Below, one piece after another: positions 36,175 to 48,642 of a DNA stretch of 64,000 nucleotides. A program made the translations under genes and the position numbers. The DNA comes from Bin5 sp965200685. GTDB taxonomy: Bacteria > Chloroflexota > Anaerolineae > Caldilineales > Caldilineaceae. Under the pieces are notes generated by a model, which was not told the origin of the DNA, did no database searches, and saw only the letters and a list, made by a program, of their open reading frames with translations. Each line of letters starts with the position of its first letter. Positions within the stretch are counted from its first letter, which is position 1. The stretch is taken from assembly GCA_965200685.1 (NCBI GenBank), contig OZ241379.1, positions 2,418,001 to 2,482,000 of the forward strand, given 5' to 3'.

Positions 36175-36205
36175 GCGCTGGCCAACGCCTAGATTGTGAT
36201 ATAAT
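36175..36205 (+). promoter_or_regulatory. Array promoter 5 with one-mismatch palindrome
   Basis: GCGCTGGCCAACGC at 36175-36188 carries one base change that breaks the dyad at one pair; TATAAT at 36200-36205. Binding of a dimeric regulator could be weaker here. Confidence 0.6.
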
Positions 36206-36247
36206 GGCTGTCTAGATATATAACCAACATGTATTGGGAGGTTTAGC

Positions 36248-36955
36248 ATGGCGGGGGTTTTGTTGGATGAGGGTTTGCGGGATAGAGAAAGGCTGGCGGA
36301 GAGTTTGCGGGATAGGGAAAGGCTGGCTAGGGAAAGGCTGGCCAAAGTAGAGGGTCAGTTAGAGGAATCGCATAGGCATGTGGCTACACGGGAGGACGTC
36401 CAGGCGGTACGAACAGAGCTGGTAGGCGTCCAAGCTGCTCTGCAGTCGGAGATAGCCGGCGTCCAAGCTGCTCTGCAGTCGGAGATATCCGGTGTCCAAG
36501 CTGCTTTGCAGTCGGAGATAGCAGACGTCAGGGTAGATGTTCAGTCTGTGCGAACAGAACTGGCAGACGTCCAAGCTACTCTGCAGTCGGAGATATCCGG
36601 CGTCCAAGCTGCTCTGCAGTCGGAGATATCCGGCGTCCAAGCTGCTCTGCAGTCGGAGATAGCAGACGTCCGGGTAGATGTTCAGTCTGTGCGAACAGAA
36701 CTGGCAGACGTCCAAGCTACTCTGCAGTCAGAGATAGCCGGCGTCCAAGTTACTCTGCAGTCAGAGATAGCCGGCGTCCAAGCTACTCTGCAGTCAGAGA
36801 CCGCCGGTGTTCGGTCTGAATTGAAGTCGGAGATAGCCGATGTCAAATCTGATATGCGCTGGCTAAAGTGGCTGCTGGGGATCGGGGCCTCTCTGGGGAT
36901 TGCCATAGGCACAGGTGTCCTGCTGCTGTTGCTGCGTATGGCCGGCGGGTTATGA
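36248..36955 (+). CDS. Coiled-coil, C-terminally membrane-anchored array protein 5
   Basis: 235 residues. The coil is dominated by runs of the VQAALQSEI(S/A)G 11-residue module, two or three in series on each side of a VRVDVQSVRTELAD module, and ends with the type-1 tail. Several modules are identical at the base level to those in genes 3 and 4, which points to recent exchange. Function unknown. Confidence 0.75.
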   Translation: MAGVLLDEGLRDRERLAESLRDRERLARERLAKVEGQLEESHRHVATREDVQAVRTELVGVQAALQSEIAGVQAALQSEISGVQAALQSEIADVRVDVQSVRTELADVQATLQSEISGVQAALQSEISGVQAALQSEIADVRVDVQSVRTELADVQATLQSEIAGVQVTLQSEIAGVQATLQSETAGVRSELKSEIADVKSDMRWLKWLLGIGASLGIAIGTGVLLLLLRMAGGL

Positions 36956-36971
36956 AAAGTGATGGTCGGGC

Positions 36972-37002
36972 GCGCTGGCCAACGCATGGATTGTGATATA
37001 AT
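36972..37002 (+). promoter_or_regulatory. Array promoter 6 with one-mismatch palindrome
   Basis: GCGCTGGCCAACGC at 36972-36985 has the same mismatch as promoter 5; TATAAT at 36997-37002. The leader is two bases longer than that before genes 3-5. Confidence 0.6.
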
Positions 37003-37046
37003 GGCACTGTCTAGATGTATAACCAACATGTATTGGGAGGTTTAGC

Positions 37047-37373
37047 ATGGCGGGGGTTTTGTTGGATGAGGGTTTGCGGGATAGAGAAAGGCTGGCCAAG
37101 GTTGAGGGTCGGTTAGAGGAATCGCATAGGCATGTGGCTACACGGGAGGACGTCCAAGCGGTACGAACAGAGCTGGTAGGCGTCCAAGCTACTCTGCAGT
37201 CGGAGATAGCCGGTGTTCGGTCTGAATTGAAGGCGGAGATAGCCGGCGTTCGGTCTGAGATACGCTTATTTGCGTATGTGCTATCTATCGTGCTAGTACT
37301 TCTGCTTGCCCTCTTTGGTGACATTACTCTGAGCGATGTGCTGCGCTTGTTGCTGCGCCTTGGGGGTGGCTAA
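37047..37373 (+). CDS. Coiled-coil, C-terminally membrane-anchored array protein 6 (short)
   Basis: 108 residues. It shares the N terminus (MAGVLLDEGLRDRERLAKVE, ATREDVQAVRTEL) but only three or so coil modules. The tail is the alternative type (hydrophobic helix then GDITLSDVLRLLLRLGGG), like gene 1 at the other end of the array. After the stop, CTAAACAGCAGA resembles the bases after gene 1. The giant LRR gene starts 108 bases further on. Function unknown. Confidence 0.72.
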   Translation: MAGVLLDEGLRDRERLAKVEGRLEESHRHVATREDVQAVRTELVGVQATLQSEIAGVRSELKAEIAGVRSEIRLFAYVLSIVLVLLLALFGDITLSDVLRLLLRLGGG

Positions 37374-37480
37374 ACAGCAGAAAAGCGGTCAACAAGAATG
37401 TATCGGAATTTGACTTTATTCGGCTTCTGTATTTTCATGAAAAGTGAAATTTTGCCTTTTTATCTTTGAGGAGGTATATC

Positions 37481-41458
<3,978 letters not shown>

Positions 41459-41466
41459 GTGATCGA

Positions 41467-41506
41467 AACGAAAGGACCCAGGACATCGGCCCTGGGTCCT
41501 TTCGTT
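41467..41506 (+). terminator. Strong hairpin terminator of the second LRR gene
   Basis: A perfect 16-base-pair stem (41467-41482 with 41491-41506) closes an eight-base loop ACATCGGC, starting eight bases after the stop. The trailing sequence is only weakly T-rich (TTCGTTCTAG), so it may be an imperfect intrinsic terminator or an mRNA 3'-end stabiliser. Confidence 0.7.
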
Positions 41507-41626
41507 CTAGGGGATTGGCTGCATCAGTATGCAGGCAAGACACACATCTTGCTGGCCTTCCTGGCGGTATCTCCCCTGTGTGTCTTGTTGCCCCCTCTAC
41601 GTACCATAAGGTAAGGAATACAACAC

Positions 41627-42382
41627 ATGACCACTCCCAGCAAAGTTGCAATCATCACCGGTGCCGGTTCCGGCATCGGCAAATGCACAGCTCTAGCCCT
41701 GTTAGCGGAGGGGTACGCGGTTACCCTAGCCGGCCGGCGACAGGAACGCTTGGAAATCACAGCAAAAGCCTCCGCTGCGGACGAGCAGGCCCTGGTCGTG
41801 CCCACGGATGTGACGGACCCAGCGTCGGTCAAGAATCTCTTCGACCGTACGCTTGAAGCCTTTGGGCGGGTCGATCTGCTGTTCAACAACGCTGGCCGAG
41901 GATCCCCCCGCATGGAATTGGACGAGATCCCCTTTGAAGATTGGCAGGCTGTGGTGGATGTGAACTTGACCGGCTCTTTCCTCTGCACACAGCATGCGTT
42001 CCGCATTATGAAGAAGCAGAATCCCCAAGGCGGGCGCATCATCAATAACGGCTCGATTTCGGCCCACACCCCCCGCCCCCAATCCGCTCCCTATACATCC
42101 ACCAAACACGCCATCAGCGGCCTAACCAAGTCTACATCCCTAGATGGTCGCCAGTACAACATCTGCTGTGGCCAGATCGATATCGGCAACGCGGCCACAG
42201 AGATGACCGAACGCATGAAAACCGGCGTGCCCCAAGCCAATGGCTGCGTATTGGTAGAGCCGACTATGGACTCGGACGCAGTAGCCAAGGCGGTTCTGTA
42301 TATGGCCAGCCTGCCCCTTGATACGAATGTTCTTTTTTTGACCGTCATGGCCAACCAAATGCCATACGTAGGGCGCGGCTAA
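41627..42382 (+). CDS. Short-chain dehydrogenase/reductase
   Basis: 251 residues. TGAGSGIGKC is the cofactor loop, LFNNAGRGSP the NNAG motif, NGSISAHTPRP the Ser region and YTSTK the YxxxK site. The C-terminal part (YNICCGQIDIGNAATEMTE) and lack of a NADP-specific Arg after strand two are compatible with an NAD-type enzyme. Substrate unknown. GGTAAGGAA lies upstream of the ATG as ribosome site. It stands alone between the LRR terminator and the Uma2 gene. Confidence 0.85.
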   Translation: MTTPSKVAIITGAGSGIGKCTALALLAEGYAVTLAGRRQERLEITAKASAADEQALVVPTDVTDPASVKNLFDRTLEAFGRVDLLFNNAGRGSPRMELDEIPFEDWQAVVDVNLTGSFLCTQHAFRIMKKQNPQGGRIINNGSISAHTPRPQSAPYTSTKHAISGLTKSTSLDGRQYNICCGQIDIGNAATEMTERMKTGVPQANGCVLVEPTMDSDAVAKAVLYMASLPLDTNVLFLTVMANQMPYVGRG

Positions 42383-42445
42383 TTGCAGATACATGGCTAC
42401 GTCCTGATGTCAAAGGCTTGCCAATTGCTAGAAGTGAGTAAAAAG

Positions 42446-43015
42446 ATGATCAGCACGAAGCCCGACCCTACGGCGACCAAGCTCACATACGAAGAGTACC
42501 GCAAGACACCTGATGACGAACGCTACGAGCTGTTGGATGGCGAGTTGATTATGGCACCAGCACCCCTGACAGGCCATCAGTTGGTTCAGGTCGCATTAGG
42601 CGCCCCCCTCTATACCTTTGTGAAGCAGAGAGGTTTGGGCCTCGTTTTTTTCGCTCCCACCGACGTAATACTGTCGGATACGAACGTAGTGCAGCCGGAC
42701 TTGCTGTTCGTCTCCACTGCGCGCGAACACATCGTCACCCGTGCCAACATTCAAGGGGCCCCTGATCTGGTCGTCGAGATCCGCTCCGACTCTACAGCCG
42801 AACGGGACTGGACGCTCAAACGCGAACTGTATGCTGAACACGGCGTGAAGGAGTACTGGTTGGTAGACCCTGAAGCGATGACTGTGACGGTTCTACTGCT
42901 GCACGGGGATGTCTTCAACGTTGTGGGAACTTACTGGAAAGGACAACGTTTGACTTCGCCCACACTGGAAGGTTTCACTGTCGCCTTAGATGAGATATTT
43001 CGCGTCTACTCTTGA
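42446..43015 (+). CDS. Uma2-family (DUF820) PD-(D/E)xK nuclease-like protein
   Basis: About 189 residues. LTYEEYRKTPDDERYELLDGE, VVQPDLLFVS, PDLVVEIRSDST and KRELYAEHGVKEYWLVDPE are the ordered motifs of the Uma2 family, with the PD, ExR/K nuclease core in the middle. These proteins are numerous in Chloroflexota and Cyanobacteria; their role is not settled. ATG 42446 gives the usual short lead before LTYEEY; the frame is open up to 42383. The ATPase gene begins 23 bases later, perhaps in the same transcript. Confidence 0.83.
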   Translation: MISTKPDPTATKLTYEEYRKTPDDERYELLDGELIMAPAPLTGHQLVQVALGAPLYTFVKQRGLGLVFFAPTDVILSDTNVVQPDLLFVSTAREHIVTRANIQGAPDLVVEIRSDSTAERDWTLKRELYAEHGVKEYWLVDPEAMTVTVLLLHGDVFNVVGTYWKGQRLTSPTLEGFTVALDEIFRVYS

Positions 43016-43038
43016 GCAGGAGACACGGGGAACGATTC

Positions 43039-44277
43039 ATGTCTAGCACCACACAGATCGAAAGCATAGGGATCAAAAACTACCGTTGCTTCCGCGACAT
43101 TGTGCTGGATGATCTACCACACATGACCGTGGTGGTCGGCGCCAACGGCTCGGGCAAGTCGTCGCTCTTTGATGTATTCACTTTCCTGAAAGATGCCCTC
43201 ACGCAAAACGTCGCATCCGCGGTGGCCCGGCGCGGCGGGTACCGTGAACTGGTCAGCCGAGGACAGGGAGGGCCGATTGAGATCAGCGTGAAGTTCCGCA
43301 AGAGCGGTGGGCCGTTGGCAACGTACCAGCTACACATCAATACGCAAGATGGTGGGCGCGTTGTGGTCGATCGCGAGGTATTGAGCTACCGCAGGGGGCA
43401 GCGCGGCCGACCATGGCACTTTGTGGACTTCAGTCGCGGTTCGGGCAGGGCAATTACGAATGAGTCCGTATACGGCACAGAAGGTGCTGTTGAGGAAAGG
43501 GCGGAATATGAGCTTGATGATCCCAGTATCCTAGCGATTAAGGGATTGGGCCAGTTTCGTGAGTTCCAAGTGGTGTCGGACTTTCGCAGCCTGATTGAGA
43601 ACTGGCACATATCCGACTTCCACATCGCTGACGCGCGGCCAAGTGCCGAGGCCGGTTACGCCGAGCATCTATCCTCCCGCGGGGACAATGTGGCCCTGGT
43701 GGCCCAATATCTCTATGAGAACCACCGTGAGCAGTTTGAGAAGGTTCTCCAAGCGATGCGCCGGCGCGTCCCTGGGGTGAGCGGTGTGGAGGCGAAACCT
43801 ACAGAGGATGGGCGGCTCGTACTTCGGTTTCAGGATGGCAGCTTTACGGACCCATTCATCGCGCGCTACGTCTCAGATGGGACGATCAAAATGTTTGCCT
43901 ATCTCGTGCTGCTATACGACCCCAAGCCCCACCCGCTCCTAGCAATTGAGGAGCCGGAGAATCAGCTCTATCCTGATTTGATGTACGAATTGGTTGAGGA
44001 GTTCCGTGACTACGCGCGGCGCGGCGGTCAAGTGTTTGTGTCAACCCACTCGCCCGACTTCCTGAATGGGGCGCAGCTCAACGAGATATGCTGGCTGGTC
44101 AAGGAGAACGGTTTCACAACCGTCCAGCGAGCATCTACCAACGAACTTCTACAGGCCCTAGTCAACGAAGGTGACCTGCCCGGCGCACTCTGGATGCAAG
44201 GGTTTTTTAAGGGGGCAGGACCCACCGCTTCTGATCTATCTCAACCACCAGAGCCACAGGTGGCCCGCCTCATGTGA
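43039..44277 (+). CDS. AAA_21-type ATPase (RecF/OLD-like, overcoming-lysogenisation-style)
   Basis: About 412 residues. GANGSGKSS near residue 34 is Walker A, LLAIEEPENQLYPDL near residue 299 is the signature and Walker B, and STHSPDFLN is the H-loop region. IESIGIKNYRCFRDIVLD at the start is the standard opening of this family. Many relatives sit next to a DUF4276 nuclease-like partner and act in phage defence; no such partner follows here, although a Uma2 nuclease-like gene precedes it by 23 bases. A defence role is possible but unproven. Confidence 0.8.
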   Translation: MSSTTQIESIGIKNYRCFRDIVLDDLPHMTVVVGANGSGKSSLFDVFTFLKDALTQNVASAVARRGGYRELVSRGQGGPIEISVKFRKSGGPLATYQLHINTQDGGRVVVDREVLSYRRGQRGRPWHFVDFSRGSGRAITNESVYGTEGAVEERAEYELDDPSILAIKGLGQFREFQVVSDFRSLIENWHISDFHIADARPSAEAGYAEHLSSRGDNVALVAQYLYENHREQFEKVLQAMRRRVPGVSGVEAKPTEDGRLVLRFQDGSFTDPFIARYVSDGTIKMFAYLVLLYDPKPHPLLAIEEPENQLYPDLMYELVEEFRDYARRGGQVFVSTHSPDFLNGAQLNEICWLVKENGFTTVQRASTNELLQALVNEGDLPGALWMQGFFKGAGPTASDLSQPPEPQVARLM

Positions 44278-44341
44278 AATACCAAAGGCCGATACCTGCA
44301 GTAGCCCCTAGTGTTGAGATTTACTGGCCGCGAGTCACTGA

Positions 44342-45871
44342 TCACTGTCCCATTCGCGGCCGGTACTGCAACGCCTCCGCTAGATGAGGCACTTCAATGG
44401 ACTCTGCTGCGGTCAAGTCGGCGATAGTGCGGGCCAGCTTCAACACCCGGTGATAGGCGCGGGCACTCAGGTCTAGCTGGCGCACCGCTGTCTGCATCAG
44501 ATTTTTGCCATCTTCAGTCACCTGACAAAACTTCTGCACCTCGGACGGCCCCATATCCCCATTTACCAGCAGGCCCGGCTTGTTCAGCCGCGCAAAACGA
44601 ACATGCTGCACCTCTCGCGCCCTCTCCACTCTGCTGCGAATGCCCATGGAGGATTCGCCCCCCTCTAGGCTGGACAGCTTCTGGAACGGCACGCGCGCCA
44701 CCTCCACATGAATGTCCATCCGGTCCATCAACGGGCCGCTGATGCGATTCTGGTAGCGTTGCACTATTCCCAGAGAACAGGTACACGGCTTACGGTCATC
44801 GCCGAAATAACCGCATGGGCATGGGTTCATGGCCGCGACAAACATAAAATTGGCCGGGAAGGAGAGGGTGCCGGCGGCCCGGCTGATGGTGACGACCTTG
44901 TCCTCTAGCGGTTGACGGAGGGTTTCCAGATTTTTTGTCCCGAACTCCGGTAATTCGTCAAGGAAGAGAACGCCCCTGTGCGCCAAGCTGATCTCACCGG
45001 GCCGCGGCCAGCGTCCACCCCCCACTAGGCCCGCATGGCTGATCGTATGATGAGGAGACCGAAAAGGACGGGCACGGATGAGCGGGCCGCTGTCGTTCAA
45101 CTCTCCTGCTACCGAATAGATGCGGGTAATTTCTAGGGATTCAGACAGCGTCAAGCGAGGAAGAACCGAGGGCAAGGCCCGGGCCATCAACGTCTTACCA
45201 CTGCCCGGCGGCCCCACCATCCGCACATTATGATTGCCAGCACAGGCAATTTCTAAGGCCCGTTTGGCATGTTCCTGGCCGCGGATGTCTTGAAAATCAA
45301 CAGGGTAGATGACCTCTTCAGCGGCATCAAACCCGGCCGCGCTCTCATACTGAGGGATCTCCTCTCGTCCAGACAGATGGGCGATGATTTCGTTGAAATG
45401 CAGGACCGGATACACCGCTATCCCTTCGATCAGCGCGGCCTCCGATGCATCACACGCGGGCACAAACAGCCGCCGATATCCTGCCTTCTGGGCCATGGTC
45501 GCCATGGGCAGCACGCCGTTTACATGGCGTACAGTGCCATCTAGGCCCAGCTCGCCGATGACCAGCGCATCATCTAATTCGGCCAATATCTGACGCGTCG
45601 CAGCCATGATGCCCAGCGCAATGGGCAGGTCATAGGCCGGGCCGACTTTACGCACATCGGCTGGAGCCAGATTGACAGTCAAGCGGTGCTGCGGAAAGAA
45701 CAAGCCGCTGTTGCCGATAGCAGAACGTACCCGTTCACCGCTCTCCCGTACAGCCGCATCAGGCAGACCTACAACGGTCAAGCGCTCCAAACCGCTGGTG
45801 ATGTCCACCTCCACTTGTACGGGCGCGGCATCCAGCCCGACAATCGCACAACTCTGCACTTTCGCAAGCAT
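44342..45871 (-). CDS. comM: YifB/ComM-family magnesium-chelatase-like AAA+ ATPase
   Basis: About 509 residues. The N-terminal Lon-protease-like domain begins MLAKVQSCAIVGLDA and contains VVGLPDAAVRESGERVRSA. Walker A is GPPGSGKT (about 219-226), Walker B is VLFLDELPEF near 299, and NPCPCGYFGDDRKPCTC provides Zn-binding cysteines. The C-terminal Mg_chelatase_C domain has LSARAYHRVLKLARTIADL. In naturally competent bacteria ComM is a hexameric helicase that drives branch migration during DNA uptake and recombination. ATG 45871 is chosen for GGAGGAG just upstream. Confidence 0.9.
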   Translation of the reverse strand: MLAKVQSCAIVGLDAAPVQVEVDITSGLERLTVVGLPDAAVRESGERVRSAIGNSGLFFPQHRLTVNLAPADVRKVGPAYDLPIALGIMAATRQILAELDDALVIGELGLDGTVRHVNGVLPMATMAQKAGYRRLFVPACDASEAALIEGIAVYPVLHFNEIIAHLSGREEIPQYESAAGFDAAEEVIYPVDFQDIRGQEHAKRALEIACAGNHNVRMVGPPGSGKTLMARALPSVLPRLTLSESLEITRIYSVAGELNDSGPLIRARPFRSPHHTISHAGLVGGGRWPRPGEISLAHRGVLFLDELPEFGTKNLETLRQPLEDKVVTISRAAGTLSFPANFMFVAAMNPCPCGYFGDDRKPCTCSLGIVQRYQNRISGPLMDRMDIHVEVARVPFQKLSSLEGGESSMGIRSRVERAREVQHVRFARLNKPGLLVNGDMGPSEVQKFCQVTEDGKNLMQTAVRQLDLSARAYHRVLKLARTIADLTAAESIEVPHLAEALQYRPRMGQ

Positions 45872-45952
45872 CTTCTCCTCCCTTGGCATATGGGTAGGGA
45901 TTTCTCCCTGTGATCAGTAACACTCTTTTTGCCTTTCCAACTGCAGTTGCCC

Positions 45953-46810
45953 TTAGGACAGGCCAGCCAGTTGCCAAGAACGCTTCAGTGAAGCGGCCGT
46001 GACCCGCGCGGCATCGTCATCGGAGAGAGCCTGGATGCGTTGGCTGAACGGCTCAACGGTCACCGGGCCATCGTAGCCGATGGCCGCCAGTGCTTGCAGA
46101 AAGCCGGCAATGTCAGTGAGACCTGACTCGCCGGGCAGGGTGCGTTCGTTGTCCAACTGTTCGTCCGGGCCCCGGCCGGCGATGGCATCGTTGACATGCA
46201 CATTCACCACCTGCTCGTTGCTCAGATGATGCACGGCGGACACATCTGTGTGGCTGGTGTAGAGGTGAAAGAGATCCACCAACAGGCCTACATTGTCGGT
46301 ACCGAGATCTGCGCCGAGTTGCAGGGCTGCGTCCATGGTGTGGATGAAGGGATAGGTTTGAGAATCTCGCAGCGTCTTGGGTCCGACCCATTCCAGCCCA
46401 AAACGGATGCCGTGGGCTGCCAGAATCTCGGCAATCGGCCGCAGACGGGAGATGTGAAACTCGTAGTTCTCGTCAAAGGGCCGCTCATCATCACAGGGCA
46501 TCATGAAGGTTGATGTACGGTGTATGCCCAGAGATTGGGCCAGCTCTGCTAGAGCCGGCAAGGCTTCCAGCCCCTGCCGCCAGGTGTCCTCATCGCCCTG
46601 GTACTGGACAGGCAATCTCCATACGCCGAATTGCAAGCCGGCCTGTGCCATCTCCTCGCCAATGGCGTTCCTACCCCGCTTTGCGGCTATCTGCCGGAGT
46701 TCTGTGATTGATACATCAATGCCACCGAAAGCGTAACGACGCGCTAGCTGCACGACTTCAGGAAATGAGGCATTGATGCCCACAGGGCCCGGGCTGAGAT
46801 TTGGATACAT
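45953..46810 (-). CDS. Sugar phosphate isomerase/epimerase-like TIM-barrel protein
   Basis: About 285 residues, PF01261. RFGLEWVGPKTLR contains the metal-binding Glu, NVGLLVDLFHLYTSHTD the Asp/His pair, VVNVHVNDA the His and GYDGPVTVEPFSQ the last Glu. AGGAG lies eight bases ahead of ATG 46810. It follows the MFS transporter gene by 49 bases, so it may act on the imported compound. Substrate unknown. Confidence 0.8.
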   Translation of the reverse strand: MYPNLSPGPVGINASFPEVVQLARRYAFGGIDVSITELRQIAAKRGRNAIGEEMAQAGLQFGVWRLPVQYQGDEDTWRQGLEALPALAELAQSLGIHRTSTFMMPCDDERPFDENYEFHISRLRPIAEILAAHGIRFGLEWVGPKTLRDSQTYPFIHTMDAALQLGADLGTDNVGLLVDLFHLYTSHTDVSAVHHLSNEQVVNVHVNDAIAGRGPDEQLDNERTLPGESGLTDIAGFLQALAAIGYDGPVTVEPFSQRIQALSDDDAARVTAASLKRSWQLAGLS

Positions 46811-46859
46811 GTAAAGACTCCTATTGTGGTGATTTGGGAACTGCTGCGGCCCTGGTATT

Positions 46860-48332
46860 TTACGAACCACTGGCCACTGCTGTGGCACGGCCACGTAGCC
46901 CTAGGCTGACGGCGATCCCCAAAAGACCGGCGCAAGCCACGTACAGAAAGACCTGTTGGTAGGCTTCAATGGCCGGCAGGCCGCGTTCCAAGCCGTTTTG
47001 TAACAACACGCCGGCCAGCGCGGTGCCAATGGCAACGCCGACAAAGCGAATCATACTATACAGCCCCGCAGCTGTGCCCATCTCATCTTCTCTTGTCTCC
47101 GACATGGCCGCCTGATGTAAGGCTGCCAGCATTGTACCGACGCTCAACCCATGGAGCGCCAGCAACGCTATGATGACGCCGACCGGGGCCGTAGCAGGAA
47201 TTTGAGAGAAGAGGAAGACAGCCACTGCCTGCCCGCACAATCCCCCCAGGACCGGCCAGCGGCTGCCCCAGCGGTCCGCGGCCAGCCCGCCAAAACGCAC
47301 CATAAACGCCATGGACCCGGGGTTCACCGTCAGCATCAGGCCCACATATGTGGCACTGAAGTCATGGATATCGACAAGATACAGGGGGATCAGAAAGCTG
47401 GAGCCGCCCATCACAAACATGCGAATTGAGGCGCAGAGGGAGGCGAAGCAAAAGTTACGATAGATGAACAGCCTTAGGGAGACGAACGGGTCCGGGCGGC
47501 GGCTCTCCCAAAGCAAAAAGACAGCACACAGCACCACAAACCCAGCCAACATCCTCCAATCATGAAGAGGCTTCACACCGGTGATGGGACGGCTGGAAAG
47601 ATAAAAAAGCCCGGCACTTAGCATGCCTGCCAAGAACAGCACACCGGCCCAATCAAAACTTCGCAAAAATTTTGGCCGCACGTTGCTCAGGCCAGCGGGA
47701 ACCCATTGCCGCACCGCAACCAAGGCCAGCAGCCCAAGCAGCAGAGATGGCGCAAATGATGCTCGCCATCCCCAAGCATCTACGAGAAACCCAGCAATGA
47801 AAGGCCCGATCGCGGCCGTCACCGGCCCCACGGAACTCCAAGTCCCCAAAGCTTTGCCTCGCTCCCCTTCGCCAAAGACCCTTGCGATAAACGCCATACC
47901 GAGGGGCGTCATGCCGGCGATACCAAACCCCTGTATTGCTCGCCCTGCCATCAGCCAGACCAGATTTTGGGCCAACAGAGACATGGCCGAACCGAGCAAA
48001 AAGATGGCAATCCCCGCCAGAATGAGCCGTCGTCGGCCCACACCATCGCTCAAGCGGCCATACACAGGCATCAAAATCATAAACGGCAATGCAAATGCGC
48101 TGGATATCCACGCCACCACATCAGCACTCATGGCAAATGTGTCCCGCAAGACCGGCAGGGCCACCCGGCTCATGGAAGAACTCAGAGGCATGATCATTGA
48201 CGGAATCATGAGCGCGTAGAGGATCAACCAAGCCTGTTGTGATGAGATAACAGATTCTTGGGCCGGAGCAGGGATCTCGGCACTCTCTTCCTTACCAATC
48301 TGCTGCGAAATTGAGATAGACGAACTTTCCAT
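46860..48332 (-). CDS. Major facilitator superfamily drug/proton-antiporter-like transporter
   Basis: About 490 residues with 12 to 14 hydrophobic helices. GRLSDGVGRRRLIL is the MFS loop 2-3 signature (GxxxDxxGRRR). GIAGMTPLGMAFIARVF matches motif C of the antiporter side, suggesting proton-linked export, although context with a sugar isomerase could mean import. ATG 48332 starts MESSSISISQQ; the frame is open to 48398. Ends 49 bases before the isomerase gene. Confidence 0.82.
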   Translation of the reverse strand: MESSSISISQQIGKEESAEIPAPAQESVISSQQAWLILYALMIPSMIMPLSSSMSRVALPVLRDTFAMSADVVAWISSAFALPFMILMPVYGRLSDGVGRRRLILAGIAIFLLGSAMSLLAQNLVWLMAGRAIQGFGIAGMTPLGMAFIARVFGEGERGKALGTWSSVGPVTAAIGPFIAGFLVDAWGWRASFAPSLLLGLLALVAVRQWVPAGLSNVRPKFLRSFDWAGVLFLAGMLSAGLFYLSSRPITGVKPLHDWRMLAGFVVLCAVFLLWESRRPDPFVSLRLFIYRNFCFASLCASIRMFVMGGSSFLIPLYLVDIHDFSATYVGLMLTVNPGSMAFMVRFGGLAADRWGSRWPVLGGLCGQAVAVFLFSQIPATAPVGVIIALLALHGLSVGTMLAALHQAAMSETREDEMGTAAGLYSMIRFVGVAIGTALAGVLLQNGLERGLPAIEAYQQVFLYVACAGLLGIAVSLGLRGRATAVASGS

Positions 48333-48642
48333 GATAAAGTGCCTACAGGTAGCGCGGCAATGTTTGGCTTTCAGCCGCAGCAACGTGGGTGGTACCATTG
48401 ACTGGCCACAATCTTTAGCGGTTTAGCCGAGACAGCAAAATGGGAGAATCCCTGGCTCTTCATACTATCATACTCACAAAGGACGAAATTGCAATGTAGG
48501 AAACGCACGAAATCGATTTGCATCGCCTAGTTGACCTGATGACAAAAGCACAGGACAGAGCAAACCCGTTCATTGACAAAGTATGGGTGATATGACAAGA
48601 TTCAGAGTACCAGCCACGCCATTGGGATAAGGAAGCATCTTT
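48333..48642. other. Divergent intergenic region without a gene
   Basis: 310 bases between the MFS gene (minus strand) and the alcohol dehydrogenase gene (plus strand). It holds a TTGACA near 48572 but no good -10 at the right distance. No hairpin or RNA gene was recognised. Confidence 0.4.

Larger units (their letters stand above)
33113..37373 (+). repeat. Tandem array of six paralogous genes plus two remnants
   Basis: Units of about 0.4-0.8 kb repeat in the same orientation with nearly identical promoters, leaders, 5' ends and, for genes 2-5, 3' ends. Gaps between genes are 89-91 bases except for the 153-base gap after gene 1, which holds a tail remnant. Such an array invites unequal crossing-over and also short-read assembly collapse. 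Confidence 0.85.

Noticed and set aside
33326..36715. Minus-strand open frames rich in CSHRLNIYPD and LRLQSSLD across the coiled-coil array
   Set aside because: They mirror the repetitive plus-strand genes, lack ribosome sites and rise from the same repeat period; treated as shadows.
44326..44361. GGCCGCGA / TCGCGGCC inverted repeat at the end of the YifB gene
   Set aside because: Loop of about 20 bases and one arm inside coding sequence; no T run, so not called a terminator.
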